NCBI GenBank assembly: GCA_009699915.1
Contig: WLNG01000101.1
Span: 1-5,817 of the forward strand
Length of the DNA: 5,817 nt
Direction of reading: 5' to 3'
Origin: Actinomycetota bacterium
GTDB lineage: Bacteria; Actinomycetota; Thermoleophilia; Solirubrobacterales; Solirubrobacteraceae
Shown here: positions 1 through 5,817 of the stretch, piece by piece
How positions within the stretch are numbered: position 1 is the first letter of the stretch
How the letters are laid out: the number at the start of each line of letters is the position of its first letter
Translations under genes and position numbers: made by a program
The notes under the pieces: generated by a model
Told to the model about the DNA's origin: nothing
The model's input: only the letters and a program-made list of their open reading frames with translations
The model's database searches: none

Positions 1-45
1 ATATCGCGCTGGACCCACATGGTCCTGACGCTCCCGATCGGCCGC

Positions 46-3000
46 TCAGCGGTCGCCCGGCAGGGTCGCCGGGTAGGCGCTGATCGGGAGCGAGAGGTCG
101 AGTGCGGTCGAGAGAATCCGCTGCTGCTCGACGTTGTGCGCCGCCGGGTAGCCCTCGCCGGTGGAGGCGCGCTCTGGGCGGCCGATGTAGCCGAACTCCA
201 GATGCTCGGGCAGCGCCTGCAGCAGCCGCGGGGTCATGTGCGCGCGAGCGCCCATATTGCGCGGCTCCTCCTGCGCCCAGACGATCTCGCGCAGGTTCGG
301 GTAGCTGCCCACGAGCTCGCGGATCTCGCGCTCGGGGAAGGGGTAGAGCAGCTCGATCCGGCCGATCGCGACGCCCGCGTTGTTCTCCCGGCTCTGGTGG
401 CCGACGAGGTCGTAGTAGATCTTGCCGGTGCAGAGGATCAGGCGCGTCACCTTGGCGGTGTCGACGCGCGGCTCGGCGAGCACCGGCAGGAACTGCGACT
501 CGGAGAGGTGCTCGATCCGGTTCGTGGCCTGCGGTAGCCGCAGCAGCGACTTCGGCGTCATCACGATCAGCGGGCGCTGCTTCTCGATCAGCGCCTGCCG
601 GCGGATCAGGTGGAAGTACTGGGCCGGCGTGGTGACGTTTGCGACGCGCAGGTTGCCCTCGGCGGCGAGTTGGAGGAAGCGCTCCAGGCGTGCCGAGGAG
701 TGCTCCGGGCCGGAGCCCTCGTAGCCGTGCGGGAGCAGGAGCGTCAGGCGCGAACTCTGGCCCCACTTCGCCAGGCCGCTGGCGATGAACTGGTCGATGA
801 TCACCTGGGCGCCGTTGGCGAAGTCGCCGAACTGCGCCTCCCAGAGGACCAGGACCTCCGGCGCCTCCTGCGAGTACCCGTACTCAAAGCCCAGGCAGGC
901 GGTCTCCGACAGCGGGCTGTTGTGGAGCTCGATCGGCACGCGCGCGTCGGCGAGATGATGGATCGGCGCATAGGCCGTTCCGGTCTTCGCATCGTGCAAG
1001 ACGAGGTGACGCTGACTGAAGGTGCCGCGCTCGACGTCCTGCCCGGTGATGCGCACGGGGACGCCGTCCTGCAGGAGGGAGGAGAAGGCCAGCGCCTCGG
1101 CTTGTGCCCAGTCGATCCCGCCCTCGGCGCCGAGGGCCTCGCGCCGGCGCTCGAGCTGGCGCACGAGCTTCGGGTGGACGGTGAAGTCGTCGGGAACGGC
1201 GAGGAGCGCCTCGTTGAGGCTGCGCAGGCGCTCGGCGGGAACGGCGGTCTCGATCTGCGGGCTGGGCGACACATCGAGGTGGTGCGTGCCGGTTGCCTGC
1301 TCGGCGGTGCCGGCCTCCTGTGCCTCCTGGATGCGCGCCTTGAGCTCCTGATGGCGGCGCGTGAGGTCGTCCCAGGCCTCCTGCTGCCAGGCGGCGACCT
1401 CGTCCTTCGTGACGGCGCCTGCGGCGATCGCCTGAGCGGCGAAGAGGTCCACCACGCGCTCGTGATTCTTGATCGACTCGGTCATCAGCGGCTGCGTGTA
1501 GCCGGGCTCGTCGGCCTCGTTGTGGCCGAAGCGGCGGTAGCCGATCAGGTCGATCAGCACGTCATGGCCGAACTTCGCGCGGAAGGCCATCGCGAGGCGC
1601 ACGGCGCTGACACAGGCGGGGACGTCATCGGCGTTGACGTGGATGATCGGGACGTCGAAGCCCTTGGCCAGATCGGAGGCCCAGCGGGTCGAGCGTGAGC
1701 TTTCCGGGTCGGTGGTGAAGCCGACCTGGTTGTTCTGCACGAGGTGCAGCGCGCCGCCCACCTGGTAGCCGTCTAGCCCCTGCAGGTTGAGCGTCTCGGC
1801 GACGACGCCCTGACCGGGGAAGGCCGCATCGCCGTGCAGGATGATCGGCACCGAGGCGTGCGGATCGCGCTGCGCCTGCGCGCCGCTGCGGTCGGTCTGC
1901 GCCGCGCGAGTGGCGCCCAGCACAACCGGGTCGACGAATTCCAGGTGGCTGGGGTTGGACTCGAGCGTGACGGTGATCGTCTTTCCGTCGAGCAGCCCGT
2001 ATTCGCGCCGGTAGCCGTGGTGGTACTTCACGTCGCCGGTCCCGCCCTGCGGAATCTCGGTGACGGCCTTCACGGCGTCGAGGCTCGACTGGCCCTCAAA
2101 CTCGCCAAAGATCGACTCGTAGCGGCGGCCGAGGTTGTGCGTGAGGACGCTCAGACGCCCGCGGTGGGCCATGCCGATCACGACCTCGTGCGCCCCATCG
2201 CCAGCGGAGAGCTCGATCGCCTCGTCGATCATCGGGACCGTCATGTCGAGGCCCTCGATCGAAAACTGCTTCTGCCCGAGGTACGCCTTGTGGACGAAGC
2301 GCTCGAACGAGTCGACCGCGATCAGGCGCCGCAGGACGCGCTGCTGCTCTGCGGTCGTCAGCGGCATGCGGAAGCTGCCGCTCTCGATGTTGCGGCGCAG
2401 CCAGAGACGCTGTTCGAGATTCGCGATGTGCTCGATCTCGTAGGCGATCGTGCCGCAGTAGACCTCGTGCAGGTGCGGGAGCGCCTCGGCGAAGGTCTCG
2501 CCGGGGACGAAGATCCGCAGGATCTCGACGGGAATCCGGCGCATCATCTGCTTGCTGATGCGCTCCGGGTCCGGGGTCAACGCAGGCTCGCCGATCGGCG
2601 CGCTGCCGAGCGGGTCCAGCCGCGCGGCGAGATGCCCGTGGTAGCGGTGGACCTTCACGAGCGCCGCGGCGGCCTGCACCGCGCGCATCAGCTCGATCTC
2701 GTCCACCCCAGAGGAGGACGCACCCGATGCGGCCTCCGGGGCTGCCGGCGCCGGAGCCTTCGGCGCGGGGCCGAGCGCGGCGCCGAGCGACGCGAAGATC
2801 TCCTCGTAGAAGCCGTTCTCACCCTGGAGGTAGGCCTCGACGGTCTGCAGGAAGCGGCCCGACTCGGCGCCCTGGATGATCCGATGGTCGTATGTCGAGG
2901 TGATCGACATCACCTTCTCGGCGCCGATCTGCGCGCCGACGGCGCCGAGGCCGACCGGATAGGCGATCGAGCCGGTGGCGATGATCGTGCCCTGCCCGAC

Positions 3001-4269
3001 CATCAGGCGAGGGACCGAGGCGACGGTGCCGATGCCGCCCGGGTTCGTCAGCGAGACGTTGGCACCGACGAGGTCGTCGGCGGAGAGCGTGTTCGTTCGT
3101 GCCTTCTCGATCAGCTCGTCGAAGGCGGCTCGGAAGCCGACGAAGCCCAGGCGCCCCGCATCCCGGATCACCGGAACCATCAGCGTGCGCGAGCCGTCCT
3201 TCTTCTCAACGTCGACCGCGATCCCGAGATTCACCTGTCCGTCGTCGAGCCGCACCGGCTTGCCGCCGCGCTCCTCGAAGTGGTGCGCCATGACCGGCAT
3301 GTCCTCGGTCGCTGCGCGCGCGATCGCGTAGGCGATGAGGTGCGTGAAGCTGACCTTCTCACCGGCGGCCTTGAGCTGCCCGCGGCGCCCGTCCATGGCT
3401 GTGACGGTCATCGTGCGGAACGAGGTCGCGGTCGGGATCGAGCGGCTCTCGTCCATGTAGCGCGCGAGCATCGCCGCGCCACCCTTGAGCGGCAGGGCTT
3501 CGGCGGTTCCGGCGGCTCCGGCTCCGAGGACGTCGGCTTTCGTGATGCGGCCGCCCGGGCCGGACCCTGAGATCCGACCCAGATCGACGCCCTCGGCTGC
3601 GGCGACGCGGGCGGCGACCGGCGAGACGCGCAGGCCGTTCGGGGTCGCTGCCGCTGGGGCAGGGGCCGCTGCCGGGGCGGCGGGCGCGGCGGCGGCAGCG
3701 GCAGCCGCGGCGCCCGCGCCGACGCGCATCCGGGCGATGACCTGCCCGACGGTGACCGTCTCGCCTTCAGCGGCGAGCAGCTCGGTGATGACGCCCGCGG
3801 CCGGGGCGGGAAGTTCGACGTCCACCTTGTCGGTGGAGATTTCGACGATCGTGTCGCCGTCGCCGATGGCCGCGCCGACCTCGACGTGCCACTCGAGCAG
3901 CGTTCCCTCGGTCACCGACTCGCCGGCGCCGGGCGTGACGATGTCGATGATCTCGCCGGCGTCGTCGGCCACCGGGGCCTGCGGGGCGGCACCGTTGCCG
4001 CCTGCGGCCGAGGCGCCGCCGTCAGGCTCGATCTCGGCGAGCAGCGCTCCGACGGCGATCGTCTCGCCCTCGGCAGCGTGGATCCGCACGAGCGTTCCGG
4101 AGACCGGAGAGGGGACCTCGGCATCGACCTTGTCGGTCGAGACCTCGACCAGCGGCTCGTCGGCGACGACCGTGTCGCCCTCCGCCTTGCGCCATTCGAG
4201 AACGGTCCCCTCGGTCACCGATTCGCCCATGGCGGGAAGGGTGATCTGGACTGTCGTCGAGGTGTCCAT
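46..4269 (-). CDS. kgd: 2-oxoglutarate dehydrogenase E2-E1 fusion (Kgd/OdhA class) with two lipoyl domains and a PSBD
   Basis: This 1407-residue protein joins the E2 (succinyltransferase) and E1 (thiamine-dependent decarboxylase) of the 2-oxoglutarate dehydrogenase complex, which makes succinyl-CoA in the TCA cycle. Domains seen: lipoyl 1 (about 1-84, lipoylated Lys47 in STDKVD); lipoyl 2 (107-182, Lys148 in STDKVD); Ala/Pro linker (183-212); peripheral-subunit-binding domain (213-250, ending GSGPGGRITKADV); E2 core (260-495, catalytic His462 in DHRIIQG); Ala/Pro linker (496-520); E1 (521-1407). E1 landmarks are MAHRGRLSVLTHNLGR (700-715), YHHG (749-752), NPSHLEFVDPV (772-782), the thiamine/Mg site from GDA (813-815) to NN (846-847), RRFGHNEADEP (912-922) and the active-site Glu1122 in NSPLSE. 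E1 and E2 core match mycobacterial Kgd closely, but Kgd (about 1230 residues) has no lipoyl domain or PSBD. The ATG at 4269 starts directly before lipoyl 1, and the stop is TGA. No frameshift is seen. E3 is not in the window. Confidence 0.96.
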   Translation of the reverse strand: MDTSTTVQITLPAMGESVTEGTVLEWRKAEGDTVVADEPLVEVSTDKVDAEVPSPVSGTLVRIHAAEGETIAVGALLAEIEPDGGASAAGGNGAAPQAPVADDAGEIIDIVTPGAGESVTEGTLLEWHVEVGAAIGDGDTIVEISTDKVDVELPAPAAGVITELLAAEGETVTVGQVIARMRVGAGAAAAAAAAAPAAPAAAPAPAAATPNGLRVSPVAARVAAAEGVDLGRISGSGPGGRITKADVLGAGAAGTAEALPLKGGAAMLARYMDESRSIPTATSFRTMTVTAMDGRRGQLKAAGEKVSFTHLIAYAIARAATEDMPVMAHHFEERGGKPVRLDDGQVNLGIAVDVEKKDGSRTLMVPVIRDAGRLGFVGFRAAFDELIEKARTNTLSADDLVGANVSLTNPGGIGTVASVPRLMVGQGTIIATGSIAYPVGLGAVGAQIGAEKVMSITSTYDHRIIQGAESGRFLQTVEAYLQGENGFYEEIFASLGAALGPAPKAPAPAAPEAASGASSSGVDEIELMRAVQAAAALVKVHRYHGHLAARLDPLGSAPIGEPALTPDPERISKQMMRRIPVEILRIFVPGETFAEALPHLHEVYCGTIAYEIEHIANLEQRLWLRRNIESGSFRMPLTTAEQQRVLRRLIAVDSFERFVHKAYLGQKQFSIEGLDMTVPMIDEAIELSAGDGAHEVVIGMAHRGRLSVLTHNLGRRYESIFGEFEGQSSLDAVKAVTEIPQGGTGDVKYHHGYRREYGLLDGKTITVTLESNPSHLEFVDPVVLGATRAAQTDRSGAQAQRDPHASVPIILHGDAAFPGQGVVAETLNLQGLDGYQVGGALHLVQNNQVGFTTDPESSRSTRWASDLAKGFDVPIIHVNADDVPACVSAVRLAMAFRAKFGHDVLIDLIGYRRFGHNEADEPGYTQPLMTESIKNHERVVDLFAAQAIAAGAVTKDEVAAWQQEAWDDLTRRHQELKARIQEAQEAGTAEQATGTHHLDVSPSPQIETAVPAERLRSLNEALLAVPDDFTVHPKLVRQLERRREALGAEGGIDWAQAEALAFSSLLQDGVPVRITGQDVERGTFSQRHLVLHDAKTGTAYAPIHHLADARVPIELHNSPLSETACLGFEYGYSQEAPEVLVLWEAQFGDFANGAQVIIDQFIASGLAKWGQSSRLTLLLPHGYEGSGPEHSSARLERFLQLAAEGNLRVANVTTPAQYFHLIRRQALIEKQRPLIVMTPKSLLRLPQATNRIEHLSESQFLPVLAEPRVDTAKVTRLILCTGKIYYDLVGHQSRENNAGVAIGRIELLYPFPEREIRELVGSYPNLREIVWAQEEPRNMGARAHMTPRLLQALPEHLEFGYIGRPERASTGEGYPAAHNVEQQRILSTALDLSLPISAYPATLPGDR
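3636..3723 (-). repeat. Ala/Pro-rich flexible linker (polyalanine tract) between lipoyl 2 and PSBD
   Basis: Residues 183-211 of the fusion are almost only Ala and Pro, including a run of ten Ala at 186-195 written with mixed GCG/GCC/GCT/GCA codons. Such linkers are known in E2 proteins as mobile tethers that let lipoyl domains swing between active sites. The low-complexity DNA could vary in length between strains. Confidence 0.8.
3724..4254 (-). repeat. Tandem duplicated lipoyl-domain coding units, period 303 bp
   Basis: The start of the fusion gene contains two lipoyl-domain units. The shared peptide motifs GESVTEGT (residues 15-22 and 116-123) and STDKVD (44-49 and 145-150) lie exactly 101 codons apart. 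The DNA is still similar: ccctcggtcaccga occurs at about 3905-3918 and again at about 4208-4221 on the plus strand. GESVTEGT is typical of 2-oxoglutarate-type E2 lipoyl domains, so both copies look specific to this complex. This is an internal domain duplication, not a mobile repeat. Confidence 0.85.
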
Positions 4270-4332
4270 GCGGGGCTTGGAAACTTACCCTAGCGACGAC
4301 CCGGGGTCCCCCCCGAGCGCCGAGAGACCACT
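4270..4332 (-). promoter_or_regulatory. Short spacer upstream of the fusion gene with possible -10 elements
   Basis: This 63-base gap separates the DUF3817-like gene from the fusion gene. On the minus strand it contains two overlapping TANNNT hexamers: TAGGGT (4292 to 4287) and TAAGTT (4287 to 4282). Either would place a start site only about 5-12 bases before the ATG at 4269. No TTGACA-like -35 is visible at the usual distance. No good Shine-Dalgarno lies next to the ATG; the nearest AGGG is about 18 bases away. A G/C-rich palindromic stretch at about 4298-4310 is too short and lacks a U-tract, so I do not call a terminator. The fusion may have its own promoter or be read through from upstream. 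Confidence 0.35.
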
Positions 4333-4689
4333 CTATCGCGTGGTGTCGGTCGTTTCCGCAGGGTCTTCGGCGACTTTGCGGCGGCGACCTTCCCGCACGA
4401 ACTCCCACGTCCCGAAGAACGGGGCGACCGCGCCGAGCACGCAGACCGCGGCGGCGATCCGCATCGTGATCACTCGCGCGCGCAGCGCGAGCAGCGAGAG
4501 GACCACCATCAGGATCCAGCCGACACCGTGGAGATACCCGAAGACCGTCTCGCCGAGCGCGAGCCCCGGAACCAGCCAGACGATCAGCAGGCAGGCGTAG
4601 GCGGTCGAGTGCGCGAATGAGAGCCGCTTCAGGGTGGTGAACGACAGGCTCGGCACCCCGCGCTCGCGGGCGGCGGGCGCGACGCTCAC
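4333..4689 (-). CDS. Small integral membrane protein, DUF3817-like
   Basis: The product is a 118-residue protein of unknown function, predicted to sit in the cytoplasmic membrane. Three hydrophobic segments are visible: about 25-45, 50-69 (around YLHGVGWILMVVLSLLAL) and 76-94. The layout of a His-Gly helix, a basic loop (RAR), then a helix ending PFFGTWEFV and a charged tail (REGRRRK) resembles the DUF3817 family (YdzA-like). That assignment is from memory of the family, not from a search. I chose the GTG at 4689 because it has a good Shine-Dalgarno (GAGGTG, 4700 to 4695, 5-base spacing) and because GTGA overlaps the Nudix TGA by 4 bases, typical of translational coupling. An ATG at 4776 would add 29 Arg/Gly/Ala-rich residues and overlap the Nudix gene by about 90 bases, so I rejected it. 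The stop is TAG. Confidence 0.82.
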   Translation of the reverse strand: MSVAPAARERGVPSLSFTTLKRLSFAHSTAYACLLIVWLVPGLALGETVFGYLHGVGWILMVVLSLLALRARVITMRIAAAVCVLGAVAPFFGTWEFVREGRRRKVAEDPAETTDTTR

Positions 4690-5348
4690 CGGGGCACCTC
4701 GCAGAGCAGCGCGGCCATCCGCCGCAATGGCTCGTCTGCCTCCTGCGGCCAGTCGGCCACGTCGGCCGGCCACCACGCGAACTCATCGTGTTCGTGGTCC
4801 ATCGTCACCGCGGCACCGGGCGGCAGCCAGGCCTGGCCGACGAAGAGCACCATCGCCTGGGGGAGCAGCAGCAGCGCTTCGCCGCGCATCTCGGCGGCCT
4901 CGACCTGCCACTCCTCCGCGAGCTCGCGCGCGAGCGTCTCGAACGGGCTCTCGTCCATGTCCACGGCGCCGCCCGCGCCCAGCGCCCAGCGCCCCGGCCA
5001 CGAGGCGAGCCAGGCCGCCCGGCGCCCGGCCAGCCAGCGGCCGTCGCTGTCGCGCACGGCGCAGAGCGCCGCCATCGAGGAGGACGCGTCGCCCTCCACC
5101 AGGCGCAGCGCCCAGCGGATCGGCTGCAAGTCCATCGCGAGTCGTCCGTCGGCGGTGTGCTGATGGGCCACCAGTCGCGCGGAGAGCCCATCGTGGCTCG
5201 GCGACCCGCGCTCGGCGAGCGCCGCGATCGCAGCGTCGGCGGCGAGCGTGTGGCTCTCTGGGGGCGCGTAGTGCTCCTGCGACCAGCGGACCTCGACCTG
5301 GTCGGCATGCCAGGGGCCCCGCGCGAGCAGCGATCGGCCGGAGCTCAT
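4686..5348 (-). CDS. Nudix hydrolase family protein with N-terminal extension
   Basis: This 220-residue, presumably cytosolic protein has a Nudix box at residues 127-149: Gly127, five residues, Glu133, seven residues, Arg141-Glu142-Leu-Ala-Glu145-Glu146, then Trp-Gln-Val. It fits GX5EX7REUXEEXGU except that the final Gly is Gln148. The metal-binding glutamates (REXXEE) are all present, so hydrolase activity is plausible. The family cleaves nucleoside diphosphates linked to another group; the substrate cannot be read from the sequence. Strands before the box (SMAALCAVRDSDGRWLAGRR, about 91-110) and a C-terminal DEFAWWPADVADWP segment (188-201) fit the Nudix fold. The first 80 or so residues lie outside the core and are unrecognised. 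I used the ATG at 5348. No Shine-Dalgarno is visible there, but a TACACT hexamer lies 8 bases upstream, suggesting a leaderless message. Its stop overlaps the next gene's GTG by 4 bases. Confidence 0.87.
   Translation of the reverse strand: MSSGRSLLARGPWHADQVEVRWSQEHYAPPESHTLAADAAIAALAERGSPSHDGLSARLVAHQHTADGRLAMDLQPIRWALRLVEGDASSSMAALCAVRDSDGRWLAGRRAAWLASWPGRWALGAGGAVDMDESPFETLARELAEEWQVEAAEMRGEALLLLPQAMVLFVGQAWLPPGAAVTMDHEHDEFAWWPADVADWPQEADEPLRRMAALLCEVPR
4690..4700 (-). promoter_or_regulatory. Shine-Dalgarno GAGGTG deciding the GTG start of the DUF3817-like gene
   Basis: GAGGTG (4700 to 4695) lies 5 bases before the GTG at 4689, inside the last codons of the Nudix gene. It is the only clear ribosome binding site in the window and supports the short form of the membrane protein and its coupling to the upstream gene. 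Confidence 0.7.
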
Positions 5349-5356
5349 CGCGCACC

Positions 5357-5362
5357 AGTGTA
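5357..5362 (-). promoter_or_regulatory. Putative -10 hexamer (TACACT) for the Nudix gene
   Basis: On the minus strand TACACT (5362 to 5357) matches the TANNNT pattern and ends 8 bases before the ATG at 5348. Transcription would then start at or within a couple of bases of the start codon, in keeping with the missing Shine-Dalgarno. No convincing -35 is visible around 5380-5385, so this is tentative. Confidence 0.4.
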
Positions 5363-5411
5363 GGCCGGGCCTGCGGCCGCGCCGATGCCGGGCGCGGCGA
5401 GCGTGGAGGCC

Positions 5412-5440
5412 TTGACAAAGAGTATGAGTGAGTACACACT
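5412..5440 (+). promoter_or_regulatory. Promoter of the TetR-family gene, probably leaderless
   Basis: A perfect TTGACA lies at 5412-5417. A 17-base spacer puts the -10 at 5435-5440 (CACACT, 3 of 6 to TATAAT). TACACA at 5433-5438 with a 15-base spacer is the alternative. The start site from the first choice would fall at about 5447, the A of the ATG, and no Shine-Dalgarno precedes that ATG. The local AT-rich patch (about 5412-5448) stands out in otherwise very GC-rich DNA. Confidence 0.6.
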
Positions 5441-5443
5441 CAC
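5428..5443. promoter_or_regulatory. Perfect inverted repeat, likely TetR-type operator
   Basis: GTGAGT (5428-5433), a 4-base spacer ACAC, then ACTCAC (5438-5443) form a perfect 6+6 inverted repeat. It overlaps the proposed -10 and ends three bases before the regulator's start codon. TetR-family dimers commonly bind such palindromes in their own promoters, so this is a strong candidate for an autorepression operator. A flanking TGA at 5425-5427 makes the left side a partial direct repeat (TGAGTGAGT). As the Nudix gene starts only 80 bases away, the same site might also affect it. Confidence 0.65.
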
Positions 5444-5446
5444 AAA

Positions 5447-5817
5447 ATGACCGCAGCCATCACCGCACCGCCAGGCGCCGGGCCGCGCGTCCTCCGCCGC
5501 GCCGAGGATCGGCGGGAGGAGCTTCTCGCGGCGGCGCAGCACGAGTTCGCCGGGCGCGGGTTCTACGGCACGCCGACCGCCGACATCGCGCGCCGCGCCG
5601 GCATCTCGCACGCCTACCTCTTCCGGCTCTTCCGGACGAAGGAGGAGCTCTTCATCGCCTGCGTCGAACGCTGTCATGCGATGGTGCTCGACGCCTTCAG
5701 GATGGCCGCGGCTCCGCACTCCGGTGACACCGATGCGGCGTTCGTGGCGATGGCCGAGGCCTACATGCGGCTGCTCTCCGAGACCGATCTGCTTGCCAAC
5801 CAACTCCACAGCCACGC
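5447..5817 (+). CDS. TetR-family transcriptional regulator, 3' end beyond window
   Basis: The first 123 codons are present and the frame is still open at the window edge. TetR proteins are usually about 190-220 residues, so roughly 60% is here. After a short Ala/Pro-rich leader (1-13) comes the DNA-binding domain: helix 1 at about 20-37 (REELLAAAQHEFAGRGF), then the helix-turn-helix at 44-62 (ADIARRAGISHAYLFRLF) and the TKEELF start of helix 4 (64-69), all classic TetR signatures. Residues 70-123 begin the ligand/dimer domain, which does not reveal a ligand. The ATG at 5447 follows the promoter and palindrome directly and has no Shine-Dalgarno. The gene diverges from the Nudix gene. Its regulated partner may be itself, the Nudix gene, or a gene past the window end. 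Confidence 0.9.
   Translation, partial: MTAAITAPPGAGPRVLRRAEDRREELLAAAQHEFAGRGFYGTPTADIARRAGISHAYLFRLFRTKEELFIACVERCHAMVLDAFRMAAAPHSGDTDAAFVAMAEAYMRLLSETDLLANQLHSH

Noticed and set aside
1..20. A possible start (ATG at 20 to 18, minus strand) of a gene downstream of the fusion, with GGGAG about 10 bases upstream.
   Set aside because: Only six codons (MWVQRD) are inside the window, too few to recognise. It could be the next gene, even the missing E3, but nothing here supports that.
1..45. A terminator after the fusion gene.
   Set aside because: No stable hairpin followed by a T-tract on the minus strand is visible in the 45 bases left; the end of the transcript may lie outside the window.
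1834..3570. A 578-codon open frame on the plus strand, antisense to the E2/E1 gene.
   Set aside because: It lies wholly opposite the well-supported fusion gene. Its translation is rich in Arg, Asp, Ala and Val with no recognisable domain, and long antisense open frames are expected when third positions are G/C-rich. The same applies to plus-strand frames at 19-537, 610-1698 and 3485-4600.
46..4269. The possibility that E2 and E1 are two genes artificially joined by a sequencing error.
   Set aside because: The frame is continuous through the linker at residues 496-520 without any stop or shift, and the E2-E1 order matches the known Kgd/OdhA fusion.
4298..4310. The GACCC/GGGTC palindromic stretch as a terminator between the membrane protein and fusion genes.
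   Set aside because: The stem is only about five pairs with virtually no loop and no U-tract; such G/C palindromes arise by chance in this composition.
4634..5431. Long open frames on both strands overlapping the Nudix gene (plus 4634-5431 and 4788-5363; minus 4783-5439 and 4805-5308).
   Set aside because: Their products are Arg/Pro/Ala-rich without motifs, while the frame at 5348-4686 has a clear Nudix box and a coupled downstream gene.
5345..5815. A 156-codon minus-strand frame opposite the TetR gene.
   Set aside because: The plus strand here encodes an unmistakable TetR DNA-binding domain, and the minus frame shows no known domain and would cover the promoter and operator.

Overview
The window is high-GC DNA with strong G/C third-position bias. 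It carries three tightly packed minus-strand genes and the 5' part of one divergent plus-strand gene. The main gene encodes an actinobacterial-type fusion of 2-oxoglutarate dehydrogenase E2 and E1 (Kgd/OdhA class). Together with the base composition, this points to Actinomycetota. The deep-branching Thermoleophilia/Solirubrobacterales are my best guess, but that placement is inference and was not tested.

Layout on the minus strand, in transcription order: a Nudix hydrolase (5348 to 4686), a small three-helix membrane protein resembling DUF3817 (4689 to 4333) whose GTG start overlaps the Nudix stop by 4 bases, and then, after a 63-base gap, the 1407-residue 2-oxoglutarate dehydrogenase fusion (4269 to 46). 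Facing away on the plus strand is a TetR-family regulator (5447 onward), cut by the window end after 123 codons. The 98-base divergent spacer holds a consensus TTGACA -35 box. It also holds a perfect 6+6 inverted repeat that overlaps the probable -10 of the regulator, so autorepression is likely.

The standout is the domain order of the large fusion: lipoyl, lipoyl, Ala/Pro linker, E3/E1-binding domain (PSBD), E2 acyltransferase core, second Ala/Pro linker, full E1. The known mycobacterial Kgd and corynebacterial OdhA have the E2 core and E1 but lack lipoyl domains and PSBD, and depend on the pyruvate dehydrogenase E2 for lipoyl groups. Here one polypeptide carries every part of the 2-oxoglutarate dehydrogenase complex except E3 (lipoamide dehydrogenase). 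It could be a self-sufficient, possibly ancestral, form of the fusion.

The other genes are not obviously tied to the TCA cycle. The Nudix and DUF3817-like genes appear translationally coupled to each other. Three of the four starts lack a convincing Shine-Dalgarno sequence and have -10-like hexamers very close upstream, which suggests leaderless or short-leader transcripts. I saw no rRNA, tRNA, CRISPR array, insertion sequence or convincing intrinsic terminator.
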